DNA from: Thermasporomyces sp036564245
GTDB taxonomy: Bacteria > Actinomycetota > Actinomycetes > Propionibacteriales > Actinopolymorphaceae
DNA: 64,000 nucleotides
Direction: 5' to 3'
NCBI GenBank assembly: GCA_036564245.1
Contig: DATCKU010000071.1
Location: forward strand, 1 to 64,000
Shown: positions 15,391 through 23,287 of the stretch, piece by piece
Numbering within the stretch: the first letter of the stretch is position 1
Layout of the letters: the number at the start of each line of letters is the position of its first letter
The notes under the pieces: generated by a model
What the model was told of the DNA's origin: nothing
Database searches by the model: none
What the model saw: the letters and a program-made list of their open reading frames with translations, nothing else
Program-made: the position numbers and the translations under genes

Positions 15391-17013
15391 ATGACCAATG
15401 GCGCGAGCCCCACAACCGAGCGAGCCAGCCAGGAACATCCCCAGGGCGATCAACAAGAGCCTGCCGGTGCTGGCTCCGCCAGCGGCTCGGCAGGCACCTC
15501 GCCGCTTCCGCCACGTCCGTACGTTCCGCCGCTGCTCTTCACCCCACCCGAGGTGCCGGACCCTCCCCGCTGGATACTCCCCGCCATCGCATCGGCCGGG
15601 CTGGTCGCGGCCTTGGCCGTGCCGTACGCACAACCAGGGATCGGCGTCATGCTCGCGGCCACCACGGTCGGAATCGCCGTCGCACCCGTACTCGGTCCCC
15701 GACTCGACGGGTGGTCTGCCACCGTGCTCGCGCTCGGCTACGGTCTCGTCACCCTCACCGCGGTGCGCGACGCCACCTGGCTACTTCCGTTGTCGTTGCT
15801 TGCCGCGTTCCTCCTCGGTGCGCTGGTCTGCGCACGTACTCCCCACAGCTGGCTAGGCGTCATCCGAGGTGGGCTGTCGGTGGTCTGGGCCTCCGGTCAC
15901 GTGCCGTGGTTTCTGGCAAAGGCGGCAAAGCAGGCGTCGGGATGGCGCCGCATGGCGCCGGTGCTCGTCGGCGTGGCACTGGCCGTGTTCCTGCTCCTGG
16001 TCTTCGGCGTGCTGTTCGCCTCAGCCGACGCCGTCTTCGGCGAGTACCTCCTCCGCCTGCTTTCCATTCAGATGCTCCAGACCGTGCCTGAGCGCGGTTT
16101 CGCCTTCGTCGTGACCGCGGGGGTCACCGCCGCGGCCATCCTGGTCGCGTTGCGCGAGCCGAAGCACACCGAGCAGCCGGTCGTGACCCGGCAGACGGTC
16201 GCTGTCGCCGTCTGGTTCATCCCGCTCACCGCGCTGAACGTCCTCTTCGTGTCGTTCATCCTCCTGCAGCTGTCCGTGCTCTTCGGTGGTCAACGGCAGG
16301 TGCTGCAGACGGCGGGCCTCACCTATGCGGAGTACGCCCGCTCGGGGTTCTTCCAGCTGGTCACGATCAGCGTCATCGTTCTCGGCATCGTGGCGCTCGT
16401 CTCCGCCACGCTCAAAGTCCGCGGACCCTATCGGCTCGTCATCGCCGGTGAGCTCGGTCTGCTGTGCGGGTTGACGCTGGTCGTCTTGGCATCCGCCTGG
16501 CTCCGCCTGAGCCTCTACGTCGATGTGTACGGATGGTCGCGGCTGCGGGCGAGCGTCGGCGCCACGATCTGGTGGCTAGCGGCGATCTTCGCCCTCGTAT
16601 TGGTCGCAGGGGCGATCCGAACGTTCGCGGGCGCAGCCCCGACGTGGCTCCCCCGGAGCGTCGTCGTCGTGACGGCCGCCGGCCTGCTGGCCTTCGGTGC
16701 CTGGAACCCCGACCTGCGCATCGCCCAGACCCACATCGCCGCGCGTCAGGCCGAAGGGCTCGACGTCGTCTACTTGAGAAGTCTCTCGGCGGACGCCGTA
16801 CCCGCACTCGTCGAGCTGCCCGAGCCCATCCGCCGATGCGTACTCCACTACGTGGTCGTGGGCAGCGGTCTCGACAAACCCGAGCCGTGGAACGGCTGGA
16901 ACCTCTCGCGTAGCTCCGCCCGACGGCACCTCGGCCCAGAGCTAGAGGAGCTTGCCAAGCCGGTTGACTACTCCGAGTGCTTCGACGAAAGGACGGGTGA
17001 GCCACTGCGCTGA
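15391..17013 (+). CDS. DUF4173 polytopic membrane protein
   Basis: A 540-residue integral membrane protein of the DUF4173 family. The first 70 residues are Pro/Ser/Gln-rich and cytoplasmic. At least ten hydrophobic segments follow (for example LLVAFLLGALVC-like and VALAVFLLLVFGVLFASADAV regions), then a soluble tail of about 110 residues. The tail ends with the characteristic WNGWNLSRSSARRHL stretch. ATG 15391 has GGGAGG upstream. The gene is inserted, in opposite orientation, between ppx and DUF501, which usually are neighbours. Biochemical role unknown. Confidence 0.88.
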   Translation: MTNGASPTTERASQEHPQGDQQEPAGAGSASGSAGTSPLPPRPYVPPLLFTPPEVPDPPRWILPAIASAGLVAALAVPYAQPGIGVMLAATTVGIAVAPVLGPRLDGWSATVLALGYGLVTLTAVRDATWLLPLSLLAAFLLGALVCARTPHSWLGVIRGGLSVVWASGHVPWFLAKAAKQASGWRRMAPVLVGVALAVFLLLVFGVLFASADAVFGEYLLRLLSIQMLQTVPERGFAFVVTAGVTAAAILVALREPKHTEQPVVTRQTVAVAVWFIPLTALNVLFVSFILLQLSVLFGGQRQVLQTAGLTYAEYARSGFFQLVTISVIVLGIVALVSATLKVRGPYRLVIAGELGLLCGLTLVVLASAWLRLSLYVDVYGWSRLRASVGATIWWLAAIFALVLVAGAIRTFAGAAPTWLPRSVVVVTAAGLLAFGAWNPDLRIAQTHIAARQAEGLDVVYLRSLSADAVPALVELPEPIRRCVLHYVVVGSGLDKPEPWNGWNLSRSSARRHLGPELEELAKPVDYSECFDERTGEPLR

Positions 17014-17053
17014 CCACCGGGCGTCCGATCATTCAAGCCACGAGTTGATGCAG

Positions 17054-17617
17054 TCACCGATGACCGGCCTCGGCGGAATCGCCCGACGGGGCAGGAGGTT
17101 GGACGCACGGTCCGCTGGCAGCCCAGTCCGGGACCAGTGCCAGCACCTCGTCGCCCAGCGGGTTGACACCGGGCCCGACAGCCAGGGCATGGGCCGCGAG
17201 CGCATGCAGGCACTTCACGCGATCGGGCATGCCTCCCGCTGAAACGCCCGCGATCTCAGGGACGTCCTCGATCGAGGTCCGGTAGGCGAGGTATCGCTCG
17301 TGCGCCCGCCGGTATGCGGAGGCGAGCTCCGGGTCGGAACGGAGGCGCTGCGTCCACTCCCGCATGAGACCACTGGCTTCGAGCCGACCGAGCTCGGCGC
17401 AAAGCCGCGGGCAGGTGAGGTAGAACACCGTCGGAAATGGTGTGCCGTCGTCCAGCCGCGGTGCCGTTTCCACCACGTCCGGAAGGCCACAGCCGCAACG
17501 GTGGGCGACTCGGCGCACCCCGCGTGGCGGGCGACCCAGCTGCCGGCGTACGGCCTCGAGGTCGGCCTCAGTCGGGCGACGCTGGGTGTCCTCGCGGTCC
17601 TCGGGCATGTCGTGCAT
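17054..17617 (-). CDS. DUF501 domain protein
   Basis: A 187-residue protein of the DUF501 family, almost universal in actinobacteria next to ftsB and eno. Hallmarks are RQLGRPPRGVRRVAHRCGCG near residue 25, FPTVFYLTCPRLCAELGRLE, and CLHALAAHALAVGPGVNPLG near 145. Conserved Cys and His in these stretches suggest metal binding, but no role has been assigned. ATG 17617 starts two bases after the ftsB stop, implying translational coupling. A longer in-frame reading to 17947 would overlap ftsB and is rejected. Confidence 0.9.
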   Translation of the reverse strand: MHDMPEDREDTQRRPTEADLEAVRRQLGRPPRGVRRVAHRCGCGLPDVVETAPRLDDGTPFPTVFYLTCPRLCAELGRLEASGLMREWTQRLRSDPELASAYRRAHERYLAYRTSIEDVPEIAGVSAGGMPDRVKCLHALAAHALAVGPGVNPLGDEVLALVPDWAASGPCVQPPAPSGDSAEAGHR

Positions 17618-17619
17618 GG

Positions 17620-18315
17620 TCACTTGAGTGGCTGGGCGGGCTCGGTGGCAGCGCCCGCCCCCTCCACGCTCTGCCACAGCGTCTGCCACCAGGCAGGCGG
17701 CTCCCGCGACTCGTCGTCTGGGGGGCTCGACCCGCCGGATGACGTGCGAGAAGCCGGCTCGTCGGGATCGACGACCACATAGCCGATCTCGCCGGGCATC
17801 ACCCAGCGGAACCGCTCCCGGGCCTGTGCCTCGACGTATGCCGGATCGCGCCAGCGCTCCACCTCGCGCTCCAGCTCCGCCACACGCCGCGTGCGTTCGG
17901 CCTTCTCGGCTCGCAGGTCGGCAAGTCGAGACTGCTGCTCTGACCATGCACGCAGGCTGGAGGCGTACGACACGATCAGCGCGGCGACCACGAGCGCGAG
18001 GACGGCCGCTCGTCCCGTGAGGCTCGCCCGCCTCCTCGACCCGTCGGACTCATGCGTCCGGTCGGAGTCGGTCCGGCCCGGAGGCGGATGCTTGCCCCCC
18101 GTGCCGGCAGCCGGAGGTCCGGCGCCGGCACGGCCGACCGGGCTGGTCGTCGCGGCGGCAGTCGGCGTCGTGGACCGGCGACGCGCCGGCCCGGTCCCGG
18201 CACGGGACCGTCCAGGCGAGCCAGCGCCCCGGCTGGTTCCCGCACCAGGCCGGCTGCCCTTGCGGGGACCACTGCCGGGCGACCGAGGCCCGCGGCCACG
18301 ACGGTTGTCAGCCAC
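17620..18315 (-). CDS. Septum formation initiator (FtsB/DivIC family)
   Basis: A 231-residue bitopic membrane protein. The first 95 residues are a Gly/Arg/Pro-rich cytoplasmic tail, a transmembrane helix lies near 100-120 (AVLALVVAALIVSYASSL), and then an extracytoplasmic coiled coil (about 122-160) leads into the conserved DPAYVEAQARERFRWVMPGE motif. FtsB/DivIC proteins join FtsL and FtsQ/DivIB at the division septum. Actinobacterial homologues typically have such long disordered N-termini. It lies between eno and DUF501, the usual context, in one operon. Confidence 0.92.
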   Translation of the reverse strand: MADNRRGRGPRSPGSGPRKGSRPGAGTSRGAGSPGRSRAGTGPARRRSTTPTAAATTSPVGRAGAGPPAAGTGGKHPPPGRTDSDRTHESDGSRRRASLTGRAAVLALVVAALIVSYASSLRAWSEQQSRLADLRAEKAERTRRVAELEREVERWRDPAYVEAQARERFRWVMPGEIGYVVVDPDEPASRTSSGGSSPPDDESREPPAWWQTLWQSVEGAGAATEPAQPLK

Positions 18316-18330
18316 CTGACCAGACGACCT

Positions 18331-19629
18331 TTACGCGTGGGCTTCGGAGCTGAAGCGCGGGAACGCGAGCTCACCGGCGTAGCGGGCGGCGTCGTCGAGC
18401 AGGGCCTCGATCCGCAGGAGCTGGTTGTACTTCGCGACCCGCTCGCTTCGTGCCGGCGCTCCGGTCTTGATCTGACCCGAGTTGGTCGCGACCACGAGGT
18501 CCGCGATCGTGGTGTCCTCGGTCTCGCCGGACCGGTGGCTGATCATGGTCGAGTACCCCGACCGGTGGGCGAGATCGACCGCGTCAAGCGTTTCGGTCAG
18601 CGTGCCGATCTGGTTGACCTTGACCAACACGGCATTGCCGGCGCCCTCGTTGATCCCGCGGACGATCCGCTCCGGGTTGGTCACGAACAGGTCGTCGCCG
18701 ACCAGCTGCACCTTCGTCCCGATCGCCTCGGTCAGCTCGACCCAGCCAGACCAGTCCTCCTCGGCGAGCGGATCCTCGATGGAGACCAGGGGGTACGACG
18801 CGAGCAGCTCGCTGTAGTACGCAGTCATCTCCTGGGACGACAGCTGCTTGCCCTCGAACTTGTACTGTCCGGACTCAGCGTCGTAGAACTCGGTGGCCGC
18901 CGCGTCGAGCGCCACGGCGATGTCGGAGCCGAACTTGAACCCGGCCTTCTCGATCGCCTGGCCGATGAGGTCCAGCGCGGCCCGGTTGGACGGCAGGTTG
19001 GGCGCGAACCCACCCTCGTCGCCCAGCCCGGTGGAGAGGCCCTGGCCCTTGAGGACCGACTTCAGCGAGTGGTAGGTCTCGGCCCCCCAACGCAACGCCT
19101 CGGCAAAGGTACCGGCGCCGATCGGCGCGATCATGAACTCCTGGAAGTCGACGTCGTTGTCCGCGTGGGCCCCGCCGTTGACGATGTTGAGCATGGGGAC
19201 CGGCAGCAGGTGGGCGTTGGGTCCGCCGATGTACCGGAAGAGCGGCAGGTTCGCCGAGTCCGCTGCTGCCTTCGCGACCGCCAGCGAGACACCGAGGATC
19301 GCGTTGGCACCGAGCCGGCTCTTGTTCGGCGTACCGTCGAGATCGATCAGACGGGCGTCGATCAACCGCTGCTCGCTCGCGTCGTAGCCCAAGAGCTCGG
19401 GTGCGATCTCGTCGATGACCCCGGTGACGGCCTTCTCCACGCCCTTGCCGGCGTACCTCTCGTTGTCACCGTCGCGCAGCTCGACCGCCTCGAACTGGCC
19501 GGTCGACGCGCCGGACGGGACCGCCGCCCGGCCGATGCTGCCGTCGTCGAGGGCGACTTCCACCTCCACCGTCGGGTTCCCGCGCGAGTCCAGGATTTCG
19601 CGGGCGGTCACGGCATCGATCGTGGCCAC
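18331..19629 (-). CDS. eno: Enolase
   Basis: A 432-residue phosphopyruvate hydratase converting 2-phosphoglycerate to phosphoenolpyruvate. All signatures are present: AREILDSRGNPTVEVEV at the N-terminus, the metal ligands in VALDAAA, SIEDPLAEEDW and LVGDDLFVTN, the catalytic LVKVNQIGT (Lys), and the active-site MISHRSGETEDTTIADL. Length is standard. It precedes ftsB by 15 bp in the same direction. High codon bias (nearly all GAC, AAG, CTG/GTC) fits a highly expressed glycolytic gene. Confidence 0.98.
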   Translation of the reverse strand: MATIDAVTAREILDSRGNPTVEVEVALDDGSIGRAAVPSGASTGQFEAVELRDGDNERYAGKGVEKAVTGVIDEIAPELLGYDASEQRLIDARLIDLDGTPNKSRLGANAILGVSLAVAKAAADSANLPLFRYIGGPNAHLLPVPMLNIVNGGAHADNDVDFQEFMIAPIGAGTFAEALRWGAETYHSLKSVLKGQGLSTGLGDEGGFAPNLPSNRAALDLIGQAIEKAGFKFGSDIAVALDAAATEFYDAESGQYKFEGKQLSSQEMTAYYSELLASYPLVSIEDPLAEEDWSGWVELTEAIGTKVQLVGDDLFVTNPERIVRGINEGAGNAVLVKVNQIGTLTETLDAVDLAHRSGYSTMISHRSGETEDTTIADLVVATNSGQIKTGAPARSERVAKYNQLLRIEALLDDAARYAGELAFPRFSSEAHA

Positions 19630-19895
19630 GTGGATTCCTCTCAGGGGGACGAAGGGTACGACAAGGGCAGCTGCCCCGTCGTCAGCCTGTGGTCGTTACG
19701 AGCCTCGAGCCTAGCCGCAGTTTCCTGGCCGTCCGGGAACCGACCCGCCCTCCGGCCTTCGAGACCGGCACAGATGGCTGTGATCGGGGGTGGATCGCCG
19801 TACGAACGCCGTCATGTCGCCTGCGATGACGGACGCGAGCCCGTTCATCCGGAACGGGACGAAGCCTGCAACCTGGTCCCGATCAGAGCGGTAGT
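19630..19895. other. Intergenic stretch upstream of eno
   Basis: About 265 bp between mazG and eno, both on the minus strand. It should hold the eno promoter. I see no tRNA or strong hairpin; short open frames look like shadows. Confidence 0.4.
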
Positions 19896-21056
19896 TCAGC
19901 GCTCGGCGGCCTGGACCGAGGCGATGTAGCGGCGGCACGCGTCGCGCAGCGCCTGCTCGGCGTCGAGCCCAGCACCCCTCGCGTGCTCGACGAGAAGCAG
20001 CAGCAGATCACCAAGACTTTCCTCGCTTTGCGCGGCCTTGCTCAGCACCCCATCGAGAGCGTGGTCCTGGGCTGTGCTCGCAGGCTGCACATCAGGACGC
20101 GGGAGCCGTGCGTCTCGCGCCGTACGGCTGAGCAGCTTCTCCGCGAGCGTCAACGCCGGCAAGGCGAGCGGAACCCCTTCCACAGCGGAGCTCCGCAGCT
20201 TCTCCTCCGCCTTGAGCTCGTCCCACATGTCCTCGATCGCGGCGACGTCGTGCGTGCCCTCGCCGGCAGCTGCCTCCGGCCCGAAGACGTGAGGGTTGCG
20301 GCGAATCAGCTTGTCCACCAGGTCACCGGTCACGTCGTCGATGGACCAGGCGTCCGCTTCGTGCTCCTCGGCCAACCTGGCGTGGAAGATCACCTGGAAG
20401 AGCAGGTCCCCCAGCTCTTCCCGAAGATGCTGGCGGTCGCCGGTCTCGATCGCCTCGACGGTTTCGTACGCCTCTTCGACGAGGTACCGCACCAGGGACC
20501 GGTGAGTCTGCTGGCGTACCCAGGGACACCGCTGCCGGAGCTGATCCATGACGTTCACGAGGTCAAGCAGCCGCGATCCCGGCATGTCGTACGAACCGGC
20601 AAGGACCTCCACCGTCGGTTTCCGATCGGAGTCGAGCCTGCCGGCTCCGGGCGTGCCGTCCGTCAGCTCGCGAGCCACGGCCTCGCCAAGCTCCGCGCCG
20701 CCCAGCCTGCTCGCACTGTCCCGCGGCCGCGTCACGTCGTCCGACACGAGCCACACCACGCGGTTTCCTTCGTACGCAAGCTCGACCAGCCAGCGCGCGA
20801 GCTGCGGCAGGTCGTCGACCGCGAGGCGTGCGGTGAACGCCGGGAGCTCCACCCTGATCCCGGCAGCTTTCAGCGCCTGCACCTGCGGATGCTCTGGATC
20901 TGCGGTCAGCACGCGGTCAGCGCCGCGAAGGCGGTCCCAGGCCTTCCAGGACAGCAGCCCCGGTGCCACACGAGGGCTCGTGACCAAGAGCGTGATCGCG
21001 CCGCTCGCCGAAGGCCTGGTCGTCTCGTCCCCGGCTGAGCGCTTCGCCGGACTCAT
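19896..21056 (-). CDS. mazG: MazG nucleoside triphosphate pyrophosphohydrolase
   Basis: A 386-residue MazG. Residues 20-125 resemble the degenerate SAM-methylase-like domain found in actinobacterial MazG. The catalytic MazG domain starts near 165 (LVNVMDQLRQRCPW) and carries the metal-binding VEEAYETVEAIE and REELGDLLFQVIFHA motifs. A second helical MazG-like module lies at about 330-380 (SEESLGDLLLLLVEHARG). The enzyme hydrolyses NTPs and dNTPs to monophosphates, clearing abnormal nucleotides or lowering ppGpp. Its stop (19896) leads to eno; its start overlaps the SurA-like lipoprotein stop region by four bases. Confidence 0.94.
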   Translation of the reverse strand: MSPAKRSAGDETTRPSASGAITLLVTSPRVAPGLLSWKAWDRLRGADRVLTADPEHPQVQALKAAGIRVELPAFTARLAVDDLPQLARWLVELAYEGNRVVWLVSDDVTRPRDSASRLGGAELGEAVARELTDGTPGAGRLDSDRKPTVEVLAGSYDMPGSRLLDLVNVMDQLRQRCPWVRQQTHRSLVRYLVEEAYETVEAIETGDRQHLREELGDLLFQVIFHARLAEEHEADAWSIDDVTGDLVDKLIRRNPHVFGPEAAAGEGTHDVAAIEDMWDELKAEEKLRSSAVEGVPLALPALTLAEKLLSRTARDARLPRPDVQPASTAQDHALDGVLSKAAQSEESLGDLLLLLVEHARGAGLDAEQALRDACRRYIASVQAAER

Positions 21057-21697
21057 GGCACCTGCTGCAACTGCCCGTCACCTGTCGAGATCGGCTCTAC
21101 CAACTGACCGCCCGGCACCAGCTGGATGCCGTTCCACCGGCCGTACCGCGGATTCACCGTGACGCCGACATCCCGCGCCACCGTGCGCATCTCCTCGACC
21201 AACCGCTGGTCGGCCTCGCTCTGCTCCTGTTGGTTGCGCGGAGTCTTACCGAGCAGCCGGGTGTTGAGACTGCGCCGCAGGGCGACGAAGCGCGCCACCT
21301 CGTCGACCATGTCGGGCGGAAGGTACTGCCCTTGCTGGCGGAACTCGTCCTTGACAGCTTCCACTTCGGCCTCACTCGCGGACACGCCGAGCCGATCCGC
21401 GGTCAGGACGATCAGTCTGTCGTGGATCATCTGCTGGAGCAGGCTGCGTTGGTTGAGGCTCACGTACGACACGGACCTGTCCGCCCCGCCCGAGCTCTGT
21501 GCGTCGTGCTCGAGCGCCTCTCCGACCTGCTCCTGCAGGAACGACACCGTGATCGTCTCGTCGCCCACCTGCGCTGCCATGCCCGGGTTGCCGAGTCCGG
21601 CGCAGCCGGTCAGGGCGGCGGTGGCGATCAGGGCTGCGAGGGTCGTGTGCGCGCGGCGCAAGGCGCGCAGTCGAGGTCGACGCGTCGTGTTGTGCAC
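21053..21697 (-). CDS. SurA N-terminal-domain lipoprotein
   Basis: A 214-residue secreted lipoprotein. A basic N-terminus and hydrophobic core lead to a lipobox ALTGC with Cys at residue 32. Mature residues 33-200 match the SurA_N chaperone-like helical domain (NPGMAAQVGDETITVSFLQEQV; later EAEVEAVKDEFRQQGQYLPP). No parvulin (PPIase) domain follows, so it is a chaperone-only relative. It likely helps fold exported proteins on the outer face of the membrane. Position between mfd and mazG is common in actinobacteria. ATGA overlap with mazG shows coupling. Confidence 0.88.
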   Translation of the reverse strand: MHNTTRRPRLRALRRAHTTLAALIATAALTGCAGLGNPGMAAQVGDETITVSFLQEQVGEALEHDAQSSGGADRSVSYVSLNQRSLLQQMIHDRLIVLTADRLGVSASEAEVEAVKDEFRQQGQYLPPDMVDEVARFVALRRSLNTRLLGKTPRNQQEQSEADQRLVEEMRTVARDVGVTVNPRYGRWNGIQLVPGGQLVEPISTGDGQLQQVP

Positions 21698-21766
21698 GGG
21701 CCTGATCGTACGCAGGACGGATCCGCCGGCGAGCCCTGGGTCACGCCGCAGACGTCGGTCGAACGA

Positions 21767-22123
21767 TCACGACCTGCGGCGGGCGGGGTGCGTCGGCGTG
21801 GGCGGGTCCGGCGCGAGCGACCCGTCAGGCGCGATGTGCGAGAAGATCTGGTCGACGAGCGTCAGCACGTGCGGGTCCTCGACCGCGTAGATCTGCCGGC
21901 GTCCCTCCCGGCGCGCGGTGACGAGCCCGGCCAGCCTCAGCTTGGCGAGGTGCTGGCTCACGGCCGCCACGGTGGCACCGGTGCGCTCCGCCAGGGTCCC
22001 CACGTCGTGCTCCTCGCGGGCCAGCAACCACACGACATGCAGCCGAATCGGCGCCGACAGCAGGCCGAACGTGTCAGCGGCGGCCTTCAGCTGGGGCGCC
22101 GTGGGCTGTGGGACTTCGGTCAT
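21767..22123 (-). CDS. ArsR-family regulator
   Basis: A 118-residue winged-helix repressor. The sequence FGLLSAPIRLHVVWLLA starts the fold; VAAVSQHLAKLRLAGLVTARREGRRQIYAV holds the recognition helix and wing. There is no Cys-x-Cys arsenic site, but the C-terminal helix has DPHVLTLVDQIFSHI, with Asp/His residues spaced as in the alpha-5 metal sites of NmtR/CzrA-type regulators. I start it at ATG 22123. It is divergent from a Mn-riboswitch-controlled exporter gene across 540 bp that hold palindromes, so a metal-sensing role is plausible but inferred. Confidence 0.88.
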   Translation of the reverse strand: MTEVPQPTAPQLKAAADTFGLLSAPIRLHVVWLLAREEHDVGTLAERTGATVAAVSQHLAKLRLAGLVTARREGRRQIYAVEDPHVLTLVDQIFSHIAPDGSLAPDPPTPTHPARRRS

Positions 22124-22282
22124 GGTGCTGCTGATTCTTTCGCACCGCACCCACCTGCTCACACACCGAACCGAATCTCCAGGCGTGGCGAGCTGCGTCA
22201 GACCAGCGCACGACTGAGCTGCCTTCCCGCTCCGCCTGGCCGCTCGGCCGCATGATCAGCCAGGCGGGCGTGGTCGTGCAGA

Positions 22283-22307
22283 CGCGTGACCCCCGCCTGG
22301 TCACGCG
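22283..22307. promoter_or_regulatory. 9-bp inverted repeat in the arsR/exporter intergenic region
   Basis: CGCGTGACC (22283-22291) and GGTCACGCG (22299-22307) form a perfect 9-bp inverted repeat with a seven-base loop. Both flanking genes point away, so it is more likely an operator or leader hairpin than a terminator. Confidence 0.45.
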
Positions 22308-22362
22308 GGACGCGCGGGCGACGGCCACGCTCCCCTCCCCCGCCTGATCACGGGGATCGATG

Positions 22363-22397
22363 TGTCAACTCTCACATATTTGCGCAAGTGTTTGACA
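22363..22397. promoter_or_regulatory. Palindromic AT-richer segment upstream of the Mn riboswitch
   Basis: TGTCAA (22363-22368) and TTGACA (22392-22397) form an inverted repeat around TTGCGCAA (22380-22387), itself a perfect 8-bp palindrome. TTGACA would also serve as a -35 box for the riboswitch transcript. A candidate operator for the divergent ArsR protein. Confidence 0.4.
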
Positions 22398-22428
22398 ATC
22401 TGCCAGCCGCCGGGAAGGCTGAGGAGCG

Positions 22429-22567
22429 CGAAGGGGAGTAGCCCTCAATGCCGCGGTCGACACGCTGGCCAAGCCCGGGCTCGACAGCCAGGGCGGCCCG
22501 GCCCGGCGGCCTTCAGCCCTCCGACGCTGCCAGGCGGTGTCAGGTGAGAAGGCGGGCGAGACCTTCG
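22429..22567 (+). promoter_or_regulatory. yybP-ykoY (manganese) riboswitch
   Basis: The conserved 5' core AAGGGGAGTAGC (22431-22442) and the conserved 3' core GGCGAGACCTT (22555-22565) are both present. CGAAGG (22429-22434) pairs with CCTTCG (22562-22567) to close helix P1. The spacing of about 130 nt fits the class. It ends 98 bp before the GDT1/UPF0016 gene. In this class Mn2+ binding switches on manganese export genes. Confidence 0.88.
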
Positions 22568-22665
22568 ACCCATGTCGTACGCCGGGTCGAGGTCGCGCCA
22601 TCGCCACTGATCGGCCCGAGCGGACGACGACGCCACGATCACCAACGTCGAAGGGCTGCTACTCG

Positions 22666-23250
22666 ATGGAAGCGCTCCTCACCAGCGTCGCTGTGGCTTT
22701 CGGTGTCGTCTTCGTCGCCGAGCTCGGTGACAAGTCACAGCTCATGGCGATGCTCTTCGCTTCCCGGTATCGCGCCGTCCCGGTGCTCGCGGGAATCGGT
22801 CTCGCGACCGTTCTCATCCACACCATCTCAGTCGCCTTGGGGCACGGGCTCGGCGTCGCCCTGCCCACCACATGGATCAGGCTTGGCGCGGGCATTGCCT
22901 TCCTAGGCTTCGCCATCTGGACCGCACTCGGCGACCAGCACGAAGACTCGGACGAGGGCAGTGCACCACGTTCCACTCGACCGGCCGTCATCACGATCGC
23001 CGGCGCGTTCTTGCTCGCCGAGCTGGGCGACAAGACCATGCTGGCCACCGTCACGCTCGCCGCACAGCACCCGTGGCTCGGCATCTGGATCGGCTCGACG
23101 ACCGGAATGCTCGTGGCGAACGCACTCGCGATCGTCGTCGGGCGCCACCTCACGCGACGGCTACCTCAGGTCGTCCTCCACTACGGCGTGGCGGCGATGT
23201 TCGCGGTGATCGGCCTGGTCATGCTCATCGACGGCGCGACACGACTCTGA
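22666..23250 (+). CDS. GDT1/TMEM165 (UPF0016) family manganese exporter
   Basis: A 194-residue membrane protein of the UPF0016/GDT1 family. Both signature motifs are present: VAELGDKSQL near residue 18 and the second LAELGDKTMLA near 121, each in a three-helix repeat, giving six transmembrane segments. GDT1 proteins move Mn2+ (and Ca2+ in eukaryotes) out of the cytosol. ATG 22666 is preferred; longer frames would run back into the riboswitch. The manganese riboswitch upstream supports a Mn2+ efflux role. An ArsR gene diverges from it. Confidence 0.92.
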   Translation: MEALLTSVAVAFGVVFVAELGDKSQLMAMLFASRYRAVPVLAGIGLATVLIHTISVALGHGLGVALPTTWIRLGAGIAFLGFAIWTALGDQHEDSDEGSAPRSTRPAVITIAGAFLLAELGDKTMLATVTLAAQHPWLGIWIGSTTGMLVANALAIVVGRHLTRRLPQVVLHYGVAAMFAVIGLVMLIDGATRL

Positions 23251-23287
23251 TGCCGCAGGCTCGGCGAGGTGAGAAGCCGGTCTCGGC

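Noticed and set aside
14055..16091. A 678-codon plus-strand frame over ppx and the DUF4173 gene
   Set aside because: Arg-rich shadow crossing two well-supported genes; no family features.
18052..19929. A long plus-strand frame over ftsB and eno
   Set aside because: Shadow of eno, which is unmistakable on the minus strand.
22283..22307. Inverted repeat as a transcription terminator
   Set aside because: Both neighbouring genes are transcribed away from it, so nothing would terminate there.
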